A DNA stretch of 64,000 nt from Paraburkholderia diazotrophica. Lineage in GTDB: Bacteria > Pseudomonadota > Gammaproteobacteria > Burkholderiales > Burkholderiaceae. The position numbers and the translations under genes are program-made. The DNA lies in contig NZ_FNYE01000028.1 of NCBI RefSeq assembly GCF_900108945.1, positions 40,583 through 104,582 on the forward strand, given 5' to 3'. The notes under the pieces were generated by a model, which did not search any database, had not been told where the DNA came from, and saw only the letters and a program-made list of their open reading frames with translations. Positions 22,952-31,652 of this stretch are shown one piece after another (the first letter of the stretch is position 1; each line of letters begins with the position of its first letter).

Positions 22952-23653
22952 TCAGCCGACCCGGCTCAGCTCGAACACCATGTCGACGGTGCTGCCGTTC
23001 CAGTTGTATTCCAGATACGCCGCGTGATGACAGTCGCGCAGAAGCGTCGTCCTGAACGCGGCGAGACATTCGCCCCCCGCATCCCGCACCGACGGATAGG
23101 CGATGCCCGGCGCGCCCGCCTCGCGGATCGCGCGGCCGAGCGCCTGGCCGGGCGCATAGTCGTTCGGCGACAGCACCGATGCATCGGCTGAATCCATGTC
23201 CCGCAGATCGACGACATCGCCTTGCGCGATCACTGTGTAGAGACGCATCTGCTGGCGCATCGGTGGTTCCTGGGTCGCGGCGAGAAAGAGGCCCGAGTGG
23301 TAGCGCGTTTCCGCGATCGCCGTTTCGCGCGAGCGCGCGCAATAGAACACGCCATACGTGCCGTCGGAAAAACGGCTGCCCTGCGGATTCAGATGCGTGA
23401 GCGCGGCCATGATCGGCCCGTAGCCGGGACCGAAGCGCCGTTCGTCGCGCGGCACGAGATCGAGATCGCCGACTTCCGTGCGCACGCGGTCGTTGGTCAT
23501 CGCTTCGAGCGCGTAGAGCGCGTCGAAGTCTTCGGGCGATGCGACGCGGTCGAACAGGTTGACGGCGGGAAAGCGAGTCGGAATCACGCGATACGCGGGC
23601 GTCCAGGCGAGCGATGCCACGCGCCAGCGGTCTTGCCATTGCGGTTCAGTCAC
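22952..23653 (-). CDS. RES-domain toxin
   Basis: A 233-residue protein of the RES family, whose characterised members are toxins that degrade NAD+. It shows the conserved Arg in TPAYRVIPTRFPAVNLFD, the region GTYGVFYCARSRETAIAETRYH, containing the S, E and R residues typical of the fold, and a C-terminal block ending WNGSTVDMVFELSRVG. The start is a GTG at 23653 that overlaps the antitoxin stop as GTGA, so the toxin is translated after the antitoxin from one message. RES toxins normally pair with an Xre/MbcA/ParS-type antitoxin, exactly as found here. Confidence 0.85.
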   Translation of the reverse strand: MTEPQWQDRWRVASLAWTPAYRVIPTRFPAVNLFDRVASPEDFDALYALEAMTNDRVRTEVGDLDLVPRDERRFGPGYGPIMAALTHLNPQGSRFSDGTYGVFYCARSRETAIAETRYHSGLFLAATQEPPMRQQMRLYTVIAQGDVVDLRDMDSADASVLSPNDYAPGQALGRAIREAGAPGIAYPSVRDAGGECLAAFRTTLLRDCHHAAYLEYNWNGSTVDMVFELSRVG

Positions 23654-24090
23654 GCCCAGCCGCCTCGCATTGCGTCGAGATACTGGCGCACGGCGACGAG
23701 GTCGCTGATATTGCCGGCGAGCATGCGGTCGAGCGCGCGGCGGCCGCCGAACGGCGGCGCGCTGTTGGGGCGCTTGATCCAGGCATCGGCGGCGGCAGGC
23801 TGCGGCAGCAGGATTTGCAGCGACTTGTAGATGCCGAGCAGAAGGGACAGCCGCTCCAGCGTGTCGCGGGCGAGGCGTGCCGTCTGCGGCGAGTTTTTCC
23901 ACTTGAAGAACGTCGAGCGGCCGGGCGAGCCGAGCAGAATGATCTGCTCGTCGGCGCTCAATTCCCAGTCGCGTGCAATGTTGAAGAACGCGCGCAGACC
24001 GGCGGCGGACATGTCCGCCATCGAAGGTTCGGCGGGCGGTCGTCGCAGCGGTCGTTCGGCGCTCGAGATGTGGGCGGCGGAAGACATCAT
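23650..24090 (-). CDS. Xre/MbcA/ParS-type antitoxin
   Basis: A 146-residue antitoxin for the RES toxin. After a variable N-terminus, residues 30-100 form the Xre-like helical region (AFFNIARDWELSADEQIILLGSPGRSTFFKWKN) and residues 105-146 the MbcA/ParS toxin-binding region (APPFGGRRALDRMLAGNISDLVAVRQYLDAMRGGWA). The ATG at 24090 follows AGGA at five bases. A palindrome 30 bp upstream probably serves autoregulation. The toxin overlaps its stop by 4 bp. Confidence 0.87.
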   Translation of the reverse strand: MMSSAAHISSAERPLRRPPAEPSMADMSAAGLRAFFNIARDWELSADEQIILLGSPGRSTFFKWKNSPQTARLARDTLERLSLLLGIYKSLQILLPQPAAADAWIKRPNSAPPFGGRRALDRMLAGNISDLVAVRQYLDAMRGGWA

Positions 24091-24119
24091 GGAGTCCTGA
24101 GGTGAACTTTTTCTACATA

Positions 24120-24139
24120 TTAGTCCACATATGGATTAA
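24120..24139. promoter_or_regulatory. palindromic operator between antitoxin and divergent small gene
   Basis: The arms TTAGTCCA and TGGATTAA flank CATA (7 of 8 positions symmetric). It lies 30 bp upstream of the antitoxin start and upstream of a TATAAT for the divergent gene. Placement fits an autorepressor site for the Xre-type antitoxin. Confidence 0.6.
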
Positions 24140-24153
24140 TGCAAGTCCGCATG

Positions 24154-24159
24154 TATAAT
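24154..24159 (+). promoter_or_regulatory. -10 hexamer of the small secreted protein gene
   Basis: A perfect TATAAT 30 bp upstream of the GTG start at 24189. No good -35 is seen. The palindromic operator lies just upstream, so the same repressor could affect both directions. Confidence 0.5.
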
Positions 24160-24188
24160 CCGCGCCACGAGTTTTTGCGGAGGCGGCG

Positions 24189-24677
24189 GTGTCGTTCGGA
24201 TTCAGAGTGGGGGTGGCGGTCGGTTTGCTGTGCGCGTCGATGGCGGCGCGCGCCGAATACAAGGAAGTGTGGAATCCGCCCGAGGCCGCGCCGGGTGTCC
24301 GGCACGTCATGCAGTCGAAGCACTCGGCGCCCGTTGGCTCTGGCGCGGCGACGGGTGCGCATCGGCATGCGGCTGCGCCGCGCGCGAAAGTTGCAGCGGC
24401 TAAGCCAGACGCGAAAATCCCGCCGAAAAAGGCCGGTAGCGTGGCGGCTGGCGCTGGTGTGAAGACGGCGCACGCAAGCGCGGCGCATGTAGCGACGCGC
24501 CAGGGCCACGCAGAGACCCACGCCCAAGGCCACGCCCAGATCCAAGGCCCGCCCGCAAAACCTGTCGCCGCCGTGGCCACGCCCTCGCCGAAACCCGCGC
24601 AAACCGCCAACGTACCAGCGCCTCAGGCCAACAGCGGCGGCGCCATTCCGCGCGAGCTTCCGCCGATTCTCAAATAA
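24189..24677 (+). CDS. small Ala/His/Pro-rich exported protein of unknown function
   Basis: A 162-residue protein with a clear signal peptide (RVGVAVGLLCASMAARA, cleavage after about residue 22). The mature part begins EYKEVWNPPEA and continues as low-complexity Ala/Lys/His/Pro sequence with repeated HAxxHA-type steps, ending GGAIPRELPPILK. It starts at a GTG with GGAGG five bases upstream. Such short periplasmic proteins are common in Burkholderia and have no assigned role. It is divergent from the toxin-antitoxin pair and convergent with the LysR gene, whose stop is 3 bp away. Confidence 0.7.
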   Translation: MSFGFRVGVAVGLLCASMAARAEYKEVWNPPEAAPGVRHVMQSKHSAPVGSGAATGAHRHAAAPRAKVAAAKPDAKIPPKKAGSVAAGAGVKTAHASAAHVATRQGHAETHAQGHAQIQGPPAKPVAAVATPSPKPAQTANVPAPQANSGGAIPRELPPILK

Positions 24678-24680
24678 GCG

Positions 24681-25532
24681 TCACTGGGCGGTCAGCCCGT
24701 TCGTCACGATCCGCAGCGTTTCCGCCGAGCGTGCGTCGCGCACGCGCGAGTGCAGCGTCACGCGCGATTCCGGCAACGCCGGCAAGCCCAGACGCGCGCC
24801 CGAATCGACCAGACCGCGCGGCGCGACGCGCCTCGCGAGCGGCGACACGGCGAGCCCGGCCGCTGCCGCCGCGCCCACGGCAGACACCCCGCCGCCGACG
24901 AACGCTTCGCGCCACGCGATGCCTGCGCCGTCGAGCGTACGCAGCGCGATCGAGCGCACATTGCAAGGCGGGGCAAGCAGCGCGAGCGGCAGCGGTTCGC
25001 CGGCGCGCGGCTGCCATTCGGGCGTCGCGAGCCAGGACAGCGGTTCCGTGAAGAGCAGCTGGCCGTCCTCGCGCGGCATGTCGTCGGGCTCGGAGCGCAC
25101 GACCACGGCGTCGAGCCGCCGCTCGTCGTACTGATGAAGCAGCGCCGCCGACGTTCCCATATGCAGTTCCAGCACGAGCCCCGGATCGTGCGCATTGACG
25201 CGCGCGAGCATCCCCGCGAGGTCGATGCCCGCAACATGCTCGCTCAATCCCAACGCAAGACGCCGCCGCTCCACAGAGAGCGAGCCGAGCGCCCGGTCGT
25301 GCGCCGTCAGCAGACCGCGCGCGCCTTCGACGAACGCCTCGCCATCCGCCGATAGCCGCACGACGCGCGGCGTGCGCTTCAGCAACTGCTTGCCGATATG
25401 CGCTTCCAGCCGCTTCAGCTTGAGGCTGACGGCGGATTGCGTGGTGTCGAGTGCATCCGCGGCCCGCGTGAAGCTGCGCAAATCGGCGACGAGAACAAAG
25501 GCGCGCACGGCGTCGAGATCGAGCACTTTCAT
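24681..25532 (-). CDS. LysR-family transcriptional regulator
   Basis: A 283-residue regulator. The winged helix-turn-helix occupies residues 1-60 (LDLDAVRAFVLVADLRSFTRAADALDTTQSAVSLKLKRLE), with the effector domain from about 90 to the end. The start at 25532 puts LDLDAVRAF at the family's usual distance; an ATG 14 codons earlier is possible. It is divergent from a tautomerase gene, with a TATC-N10-GATA site between them, so the tautomerase is the probable target. The inducer is unknown. Confidence 0.88.
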   Translation of the reverse strand: MKVLDLDAVRAFVLVADLRSFTRAADALDTTQSAVSLKLKRLEAHIGKQLLKRTPRVVRLSADGEAFVEGARGLLTAHDRALGSLSVERRRLALGLSEHVAGIDLAGMLARVNAHDPGLVLELHMGTSAALLHQYDERRLDAVVVRSEPDDMPREDGQLLFTEPLSWLATPEWQPRAGEPLPLALLAPPCNVRSIALRTLDGAGIAWREAFVGGGVSAVGAAAAAGLAVSPLARRVAPRGLVDSGARLGLPALPESRVTLHSRVRDARSAETLRIVTNGLTAQ

Positions 25533-25563
25533 TTCAGATGTAAATAGATGAAATATCGAAGCA

Positions 25564-25581
25564 TATCTGTTCATTATGATA
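25564..25581. promoter_or_regulatory. candidate LysR binding site
   Basis: TATC-N10-GATA in the 96-bp divergent spacer matches the T-N11-A dyad typical of LysR regulators. It sits 32 bp from the regulator start and 48 bp from the tautomerase start. Confidence 0.5.
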
Positions 25582-25628
25582 GGTCCGAACTAGCCTGAAT
25601 GCACCTTCTCTTCACACAGGAGTTCGCT

Positions 25629-26012
25629 ATGCCTCTCACCCGAATCGCTCTGCGCGCCGGCAAGCCGGCTGATTACCGTCGCGCGCTTACGCAGGGCATC
25701 CAGCGCGCGCTGATCGACGTTTTCAACGTGCCCGAAGACGACATCTTCATGGTCATCAGCGAGCACGATGCGAGCAACTTCGTCTATGGGCGCAACTATC
25801 TCGACATCGAGCGCAGCGACGATTTCGTGCTGATCCAGATCGCCGCGAGCAACACGCGCACCGCCGAGCAGAAAAAGGCGCTCTACCAACGCATCGCCGA
25901 CAACCTGGCCGAAAGTCCAGGCGTGCGTCGCGAGGATGTGTTCGTGAATCTCGTCGAGGTGTTGAAGGAGAACTGGTCGTTCGGCAACGGGATCGCGCAG
26001 TACGCGCTCTGA
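25629..26012 (+). CDS. tautomerase superfamily protein
   Basis: A 127-residue protein. Cutting at the ATG at 25629 gives MPLTRIALRAG, placing Pro2 where the tautomerase catalytic base belongs; this decides the start over an ATG ten codons upstream. The remainder (VFNVPEDDIFMVISEHDASNFVYGRNYLDIERSDDFVLIQI) resembles the longer Tautomerase_2 group. AGGAG lies upstream. The substrate cannot be deduced. It is divergent from a LysR gene that probably controls it. Confidence 0.85.
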   Translation: MPLTRIALRAGKPADYRRALTQGIQRALIDVFNVPEDDIFMVISEHDASNFVYGRNYLDIERSDDFVLIQIAASNTRTAEQKKALYQRIADNLAESPGVRREDVFVNLVEVLKENWSFGNGIAQYAL

Positions 26013-26059
26013 GCGTTTTCGCGCGGCCGCTCGCGTGCTTTCGGCGAGGTGCGCGTCGC

Positions 26060-26065
26060 TATAAT
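26060..26065 (+). promoter_or_regulatory. -10 hexamer of modE
   Basis: A perfect TATAAT 41 bp upstream of the modE start codon, in a 94-bp spacer. No matching -35 is clear. Confidence 0.5.
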
Positions 26066-26106
26066 GGCTTGCACTTTTATCCGCCATTCGCCGACGCGCG
26101 CGCGCC

Positions 26107-26940
26107 ATGACGACCGACCACAACGACGCTTCCCACGACCCTTTGCAATTCGGCGGCTCCGTCTGGTTCCGTTCCGGCGAGCAGACGCTCGGCGGCGCGC
26201 AACGCATTGCGCTGCTCGCGGCGATCGGCGACACGGGCTCGATCACGGGCGCGGCGAAAGCCATCGGCATGAGCTACAAGGCCGCGTGGGACGCGATCGA
26301 CGCAATGAACAACCTCGCCGGCGAGACGCTCGTCGTCCGCTCGACAGGCGGCAAGGGCGGCGGCGGCACGACGCTCACGCCGCGCGCGCGGGCGCTGATC
26401 GACACGTTTCGCGCGGTCGAGCGTGAGCACCGGCTGTTCCTGGAGCGCGCCGGCGCCGCGATTGCCGGATTCAGCGACGACTGGCAGCTGATCGGCCGCA
26501 TCGGCATGAAGACGAGCGCGCGCAACCAGTTGTACGGCAAGGTCAGCGCCATCCAGCGCGGCACCGTCAACGACGAAGTATCGCTTGCGCTGCCCGGCGG
26601 ACAGATCATCGTCGCGATCGTCACGCACGAAAGCACGGAGATGCTCGGGCTCGCGGTCGGAGGGGAAGCCGTCGCGCTCGTAAAGGCGTCGTCGGTGCTG
26701 CTGGCTGCGGACGACGGCACGGCGCAACGGCTGTCGACGCGCAACCGGCTGCGCGGCAAGGTGTCGGCGGTGCAGCGCGGCGCCGTCAACGCGGAGGTGT
26801 CGCTCGCGCTCGAAGGCGGCGCCGTCGTCACGGCCGTCGTCACGAACGAGAGCGTCGACGAACTGGGCGTCGCCGAGGGCGAGGCGCTCGTGGCCGCGTT
26901 CAAGGCGTCTAGCGTGATTCTTGGCGTGACTACGGCTTAA
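26107..26940 (+). CDS. modE: molybdate-responsive transcriptional regulator ModE
   Basis: A 277-residue one-component regulator that binds molybdate and represses modABC. Residues 15-120 are the ModE winged helix (GGAQRIALLAAIGDTGSITGAAKAIGMSYKAAWDAIDAMNNL). Two MOP/TOBE molybdate-binding domains follow, each starting with the same pattern: SARNQLYGKVSAIQRGTVNDEVSLAL near 138 and STRNRLRGKVSAVQRGAVNAEVSLAL near 212. It is convergent with modC. A ModE-like box lies upstream of modA. Confidence 0.95.
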   Translation: MTTDHNDASHDPLQFGGSVWFRSGEQTLGGAQRIALLAAIGDTGSITGAAKAIGMSYKAAWDAIDAMNNLAGETLVVRSTGGKGGGGTTLTPRARALIDTFRAVEREHRLFLERAGAAIAGFSDDWQLIGRIGMKTSARNQLYGKVSAIQRGTVNDEVSLALPGGQIIVAIVTHESTEMLGLAVGGEAVALVKASSVLLAADDGTAQRLSTRNRLRGKVSAVQRGAVNAEVSLALEGGAVVTAVVTNESVDELGVAEGEALVAAFKASSVILGVTTA

Positions 26941-26962
26941 AGGTTTGAGGGGCTTCATAGCG

Positions 26963-26981
26963 CCGCGCCTGTCGGGCGCGG
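26963..26981. terminator. GC-rich hairpin between convergent modE and modC
   Basis: CCGCGCC-TGTCG-GGCGCGG lies in the 63-bp space between the two stop codons. It lacks a T-run, so its terminator role is uncertain. Confidence 0.4.
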
Positions 26982-27003
26982 TGCGGTGCGGTGGTGCTCT
27001 CTC

Positions 27004-27705
<702 letters not shown>

Positions 27706-27706
27706 G

Positions 27707-28381
27707 TCAGCGGGAAGTCATCAGCGAGTGTTGCGGCACGAGCCGGCCCGCGAGCAGAAGAATCGCGACGCAGGCAATCGACGTCACGAGCACGAGGAAA
27801 TTGGCCGTGCCGTCGTCGCCGGCCTGCACGGCGGCGTAGACGGCCACCGACAGCGTCTGCGTGCGGCCCGGCAGGTTGCCGGCGATCATCAGCGTCGCGC
27901 CGAATTCGCCGAGCGCCCGCGCGAACGCGAGCAGCGCGCCCGCCAGAATGCCACGCGACGCGAGCGGCAGCGTCACGCGAAAGAAAATGGCCGCTTCGCT
28001 GACGCCAAGCGTGCGCGCCGCGCGCTCGAGCTGCGGATCGACAGATTCGAACGCCGCGCGCGCGGACTTCAACACGAGCGGAAAGGCCACGACCATCGAC
28101 GCGATCACGGCGCCCTGCCACGTGAACACCAGCTGGATATCGAAGCGGTCGAGCCACGCGCCGATTACGCCGCGCCGGCCGAGCAGCACCAGCAGGTAAT
28201 AGCCGAGCACCGTCGGCGGCATCACGAGGGGCAGCGTCAGCAGCGAATCGATTACGTCGCGCGCGCCCGAGCGCCAGCGCGACAGACCGAGGCCGAGCGC
28301 GATGCCGAACACGACGTTCAGCGCGGTCGCCCAGCCGGCGACCTTCAGCGACAGCAGCAGCGGAATCCAGGCCTGTTCCAT
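27707..28381 (-). CDS. modB: molybdate ABC transporter permease ModB
   Basis: A 224-residue inner-membrane permease with about five hydrophobic segments. The cytoplasmic coupling loop reads ERAARTLGVSEAAIFFRVTLPLASRGILAGALLAFARALGEFGAT, including the EAA motif and the ModB-type ending. The start MEQAWIPLLLSLKV at 28381 gives the family's normal length; a longer upstream frame is not family-like. It lies between modA and modC. Confidence 0.95.
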   Translation of the reverse strand: MEQAWIPLLLSLKVAGWATALNVVFGIALGLGLSRWRSGARDVIDSLLTLPLVMPPTVLGYYLLVLLGRRGVIGAWLDRFDIQLVFTWQGAVIASMVVAFPLVLKSARAAFESVDPQLERAARTLGVSEAAIFFRVTLPLASRGILAGALLAFARALGEFGATLMIAGNLPGRTQTLSVAVYAAVQAGDDGTANFLVLVTSIACVAILLLAGRLVPQHSLMTSR

Positions 28382-28404
28382 CACGCGCGCCTCGTTATGC
28401 CCGC

Positions 28405-29184
28405 TCAGTGCGCCGGCTTGAAGCCGTATTTCGCCAGCACGGCCTGGCCCGCCGGCGACAGCACGAACCCGATGAACGACTGCGCGTCGGCGGCATGCTT
28501 GCTGCCTTCGACCTGCGCGATCGGGTAGGTGATCGGCGTGGTCGTCGGCACGGTCAGCGCAACTTTGATCTTGCCGGGCATGACGGCGGCATCGGTGCCG
28601 AACACGAAGCCGGCGTCGACTTCGCCGCGCGACACGTAATCCAGGCTCTGTCGAACGTTGGCCGCGAGCACGCCCTTCGCGCTGACGGCATCCCACACGC
28701 CAGCCGCCTTCAGCGCGCCTTCCGTGTAGCGGCCGACGGGTACGGACGCCGGATCGCCGTACGCGACGCGTTTCACGCTCGCCGTCGTCAGCTCGTTCAG
28801 CGTCGACGGCGCGCGCTTGCCGTCCGCCGGCACGATCAGCACCAGCGAATTCGCGGCGAAGTCCGTACGCGTCGACGGCACGATCACCTTTTGCTCGACG
28901 GCCTTGTCCATCGCCTTCTGATCGGCGGAAGCGAACACATCGGCGGGCGCGCCCTTCGCGATCTGCTGCATCAGCACGTCCGACGCGCCGAAGTTGAAGA
29001 GCAGCTTCGTGCCGGGATGCTGCTGCTCGTACGCATCGCCGACCGCCTTGAACGCGTTGGTCAGGCTGGCGGCAGCCGACACGACGATCTCATCCGCGCG
29101 TGCCTGCGCGCCGAAGGCGAACGAGAGCGCGCTTGCGGCGAGCACGGCGGGCTTCAGAAAGCGGTGGATCGACGTGACGGACAT
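28405..29184 (-). CDS. modA: periplasmic molybdate-binding protein ModA
   Basis: The binding protein that delivers molybdate to ModBC. The signal peptide FLKPAVLAASALSFAFGAQARA ends near residue 31. The mature part opens with DEIVVSAAASLTNAF, where the Ser residues contact the oxyanion. NFGASDVLMQQI and VGRYTEGAL are further ligand regions. The ATG at 29184 is preferred because an alternative at 29229 lies inside a ModE-like operator and would lengthen the signal peptide by 15 residues. It heads modABC. Confidence 0.93.
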   Translation of the reverse strand: MSVTSIHRFLKPAVLAASALSFAFGAQARADEIVVSAAASLTNAFKAVGDAYEQQHPGTKLLFNFGASDVLMQQIAKGAPADVFASADQKAMDKAVEQKVIVPSTRTDFAANSLVLIVPADGKRAPSTLNELTTASVKRVAYGDPASVPVGRYTEGALKAAGVWDAVSAKGVLAANVRQSLDYVSRGEVDAGFVFGTDAAVMPGKIKVALTVPTTTPITYPIAQVEGSKHAADAQSFIGFVLSPAGQAVLAKYGFKPAH

Positions 29185-29227
29185 GGATGCATGGCGCCGG
29201 GCGGACCGGAAACGAGTGGAAAACGCC

Positions 29228-29254
29228 ATCGTAATATATGTGCGGTTATAGCGC
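29228..29254. promoter_or_regulatory. candidate ModE box upstream of modA
   Basis: ATCGTAATATA, seven bases, then TTATAGCGCT: an AT-rich imperfect dyad of the length and flavour of known ModE operators. It contains TATATT readable as a -10 on the minus strand. The position fits repression of modABC by the ModE encoded nearby. Confidence 0.6.
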
Positions 29255-29293
29255 TCGACATGTTGAGCATATCGGGGTCGTAAAGGCGAACTT

Positions 29294-30022
29294 TTATGCG
29301 TCGGGGTTTTGCAGCGGCACGGCGACGTTGCGCGTATTCGGCAACGGCGAGAACGGCGCGACGGGCGCGCTCGTATCGCGCAGCCCCCGCCAGCTGCCGC
29401 GGACGAACGGCCGGTCGTGGCCGGAGACCTTCAGCGCGAGATGCGTGACCCAGCGGTGCGTCGGCACATGCACGTTGTGCAGGCCGAGCGCGATGAGCAT
29501 CAAACTCAGCGCGACGGGGACGATTGGCATGCGCCCCGGCGTCGCGTTCCATGCGATGCGGATGAACACGAGCGCTGTCAGCGCGCCGACGATGCAGCCC
29601 GTGATCGCCTCCGAAGGCGAATGCGCCTCGATGACGATGCGCGAAAAGCTGACCAGCGCGCCACCGAACAGCGCCAGCAGCACGCCGGCGACACGCATGG
29701 CGGGCGGCGCGGGCAGCAGCACGAGAAAGGCCGCGACGGGGAAGACGGCCGTGGCGAGCATTGCGTGTCCGCTCAGGCCGGTGAAGTCCCACACGGGCAC
29801 GCCGACGCCCCAGCCGAGAAACGCCACCTTCGTCGCCGTGACCAGCGCGACGGCCACGCCGAGCAGAAAGAGCCAGCCTGCGGCAAGCTTCCATGAATAG
29901 CCGACGGTCAGCCAGAGCGCGATCGCGAAGGCGAGCGGCAGCGTCAGTCCGGCTCCGCCGAAGCTCGTGATCAGATACCAGAAGTGATATGGCAGGTGAG
30001 GCATGGGCATTCTTGACGACAT
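29294..30022 (-). CDS. PAP2-superfamily membrane phosphatase-like protein
   Basis: A membrane protein with roughly six hydrophobic helices. PAP2 phosphatase landmarks are GLSGHAMLA, in place of PSGH, and SRIVIEAHSPSEAITG, in place of SRxxxxxHxxxD. The Ser-Arg and both His residues are kept, while the final Asp is replaced by Glu. It may dephosphorylate a lipid or phosphosugar; the substrate is unknown. The ATG at 30022 is used, but a GTG at 30100 or an ATG at 30010 are possible. It lies just upstream of modA on the same strand, with the ModE-like box between. Confidence 0.75.
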   Translation of the reverse strand: MSSRMPMPHLPYHFWYLITSFGGAGLTLPLAFAIALWLTVGYSWKLAAGWLFLLGVAVALVTATKVAFLGWGVGVPVWDFTGLSGHAMLATAVFPVAAFLVLLPAPPAMRVAGVLLALFGGALVSFSRIVIEAHSPSEAITGCIVGALTALVFIRIAWNATPGRMPIVPVALSLMLIALGLHNVHVPTHRWVTHLALKVSGHDRPFVRGSWRGLRDTSAPVAPFSPLPNTRNVAVPLQNPDA

Positions 30023-30361
30023 ATAGCCGGGCGCGGCGTGTTGCGGGCCTGCGGCTGGGAGATTCGGGGCGCCGTGTGGCAGCGCGGGATCGGATTGCAC
30101 ATTTCCCGGGACACTTCCGCTCGGCGCGTATTCTATAAGTATAGGGGGAGGAGTTCGGCCGCAGTCGCAAACACCGAACGCGATATCTGACAGATGCTAG
30201 GACAATTCGGAAATCGTATGAGGGAAGGCACGCAGCAGCAGGCTTTTTGCTGAATCCACAATCACCCGACGTTCAGCATCGCACCGGGATTGGTGTTATT
30301 GTGCATTGCACAAGTCTGCCTTTGACGCAGACAGCATCGATCCCTATTTGCGAGAAATCCT
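30023..30361. other. intergenic region between divergent PAP2 and esterase genes
   Basis: About 340 bp with no supportable gene. An AT-rich patch near 30129-30146 (TATTCTATAAGTATAGG) may contain a promoter for either direction. Confidence 0.4.
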
Positions 30362-31546
30362 ATGCCAAAAAGCTTCACCAAAATCTGGCTAGGCGGCCTC
30401 AAACGCCTGTTTGCGATCCAGACGGAGCACGCCCGCACGACGCTGAAGCGTGCGTCCAAGTCGAAGCGCCCGGTGACGCGGCCTGCATCGCCCGTCGCGA
30501 AGCCTTCGGTGAAAGTGCGCAAGACCGTCACGCGCGACGTGCCACAGCGCGGCGCGCGCGAATCGCGCGTGGGGCCGCGCGCCGCCGCATGGGCGGGCGG
30601 CACGTGGACACGCTCGTTCCACTCGGCGCCTGCCGCGCCGGGCAGCCTCGTCAATCATCTGCAATACGGGCTGTATCTGCCCGCCGGCAAGCCGCTCAAG
30701 CACGTGCCGCTCATCGTGATGCTGCACGGCTGCAAGCAGTCGATCGACGAATTCGCCGAAGGCACGCGCATGAATCTGCTCGCCGACCGCTACGGCTTCG
30801 CGGTCGTGTATCCGGAGCAGTCGAAGCATGCGCACGCGCATCGCTGCTGGCATTGGTACGACGATACGGACCGCGCTGGCCGGGCCGAGGCGCGCTCCGT
30901 GGTGTCGCTCGTCGATGCGCTCGTCGAGTCATATGGTTTCGATCGCGAGCGGGTCTATGTGGCCGGGTTGTCGGCGGGGGCTGGGCTCGCGACGCTGCTG
31001 GCGCTGCACTTCCCGGACCGTTTCGCGGCCGTCGCGCTGCATTCGGGGCCGGCGTTCGGTGAGGCGCACTCCGGCATCACCGCGATGGACGTCATGCGGC
31101 GCGGCACGCGTCAGGACCCCGTCACGCTCGTCGATGCCCTCGCGGACGTGACCTCGTATCCGGGGATGCCGGCCATCATCCTGCAGGGCGAGTCCGACCA
31201 CGTCGTCGCGCCCGTCAACGCGGAGCACTTGACCGAGCAGTTTCTGCGGCTGAACGGCATCGTCGATGCGCAGGGCGTGCGCAAGGTCGGCGACGTGAAG
31301 GAGGACCGCAAGGCGACCGTGCTCACGCGCGACTACACGCGCGGCGGACGGCGCGTCGTACGGCTGTGCCGCGTGCAGGGGCTCGGCCATGCGTGGAGCG
31401 GTGGCGACGATGCGGTGCCGTTCCATTCATCGAAAGGGCCTGATGCGAGCAGCCTGTTGTGGGATTTCTTCAGGCATCAGCGCCGCACCGAGTTGCCGCG
31501 TGCGGCCGCGCGCGCCACAGAGGGCGCCCGTCCGCGCGCCAGTTGA
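30362..31546 (+). CDS. PHB-depolymerase-family esterase
   Basis: Alpha/beta hydrolase of the esterase_phb family, 394 residues. A basic N-terminal region (about 1-75) precedes the hydrolase core. The oxyanion/His-Gly motif is VMLHGCKQS (near 122), the nucleophile is in GLSAGAG (near 204), the acid is probably Asp in GESDHVV (near 281), and the His is in GLGHAWSGG (near 347). Relatives cleave short-chain polyhydroxyalkanoate or other esters. No signal peptide is clear. It stands alone. Confidence 0.88.
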   Translation: MPKSFTKIWLGGLKRLFAIQTEHARTTLKRASKSKRPVTRPASPVAKPSVKVRKTVTRDVPQRGARESRVGPRAAAWAGGTWTRSFHSAPAAPGSLVNHLQYGLYLPAGKPLKHVPLIVMLHGCKQSIDEFAEGTRMNLLADRYGFAVVYPEQSKHAHAHRCWHWYDDTDRAGRAEARSVVSLVDALVESYGFDRERVYVAGLSAGAGLATLLALHFPDRFAAVALHSGPAFGEAHSGITAMDVMRRGTRQDPVTLVDALADVTSYPGMPAIILQGESDHVVAPVNAEHLTEQFLRLNGIVDAQGVRKVGDVKEDRKATVLTRDYTRGGRRVVRLCRVQGLGHAWSGGDDAVPFHSSKGPDASSLLWDFFRHQRRTELPRAAARATEGARPRAS

Positions 31547-31581
31547 CAAATTGCCACACTTCGAATCGATCGCTGGCACAG

Positions 31582-31619
31582 ACCTAGGGTTTTCCCTATA
31601 ATACGGGTTATCCCTAGGT
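31582..31619. promoter_or_regulatory. promoter of the DUF3563 gene inside a perfect inverted repeat
   Basis: A perfect TATAAT (31597-31602) lies between ACCTAGGG (31582-31589) and CCCTAGGT (31612-31619). The internal blocks AGGG-TTTT-CCCT and GGG-TTAT-CCC add smaller dyads. The layout suggests a repressor covering the -10. Confidence 0.6.
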
Positions 31620-31652
31620 ATCGGCCACCTAACGCCACATTCGAGGTTCACC

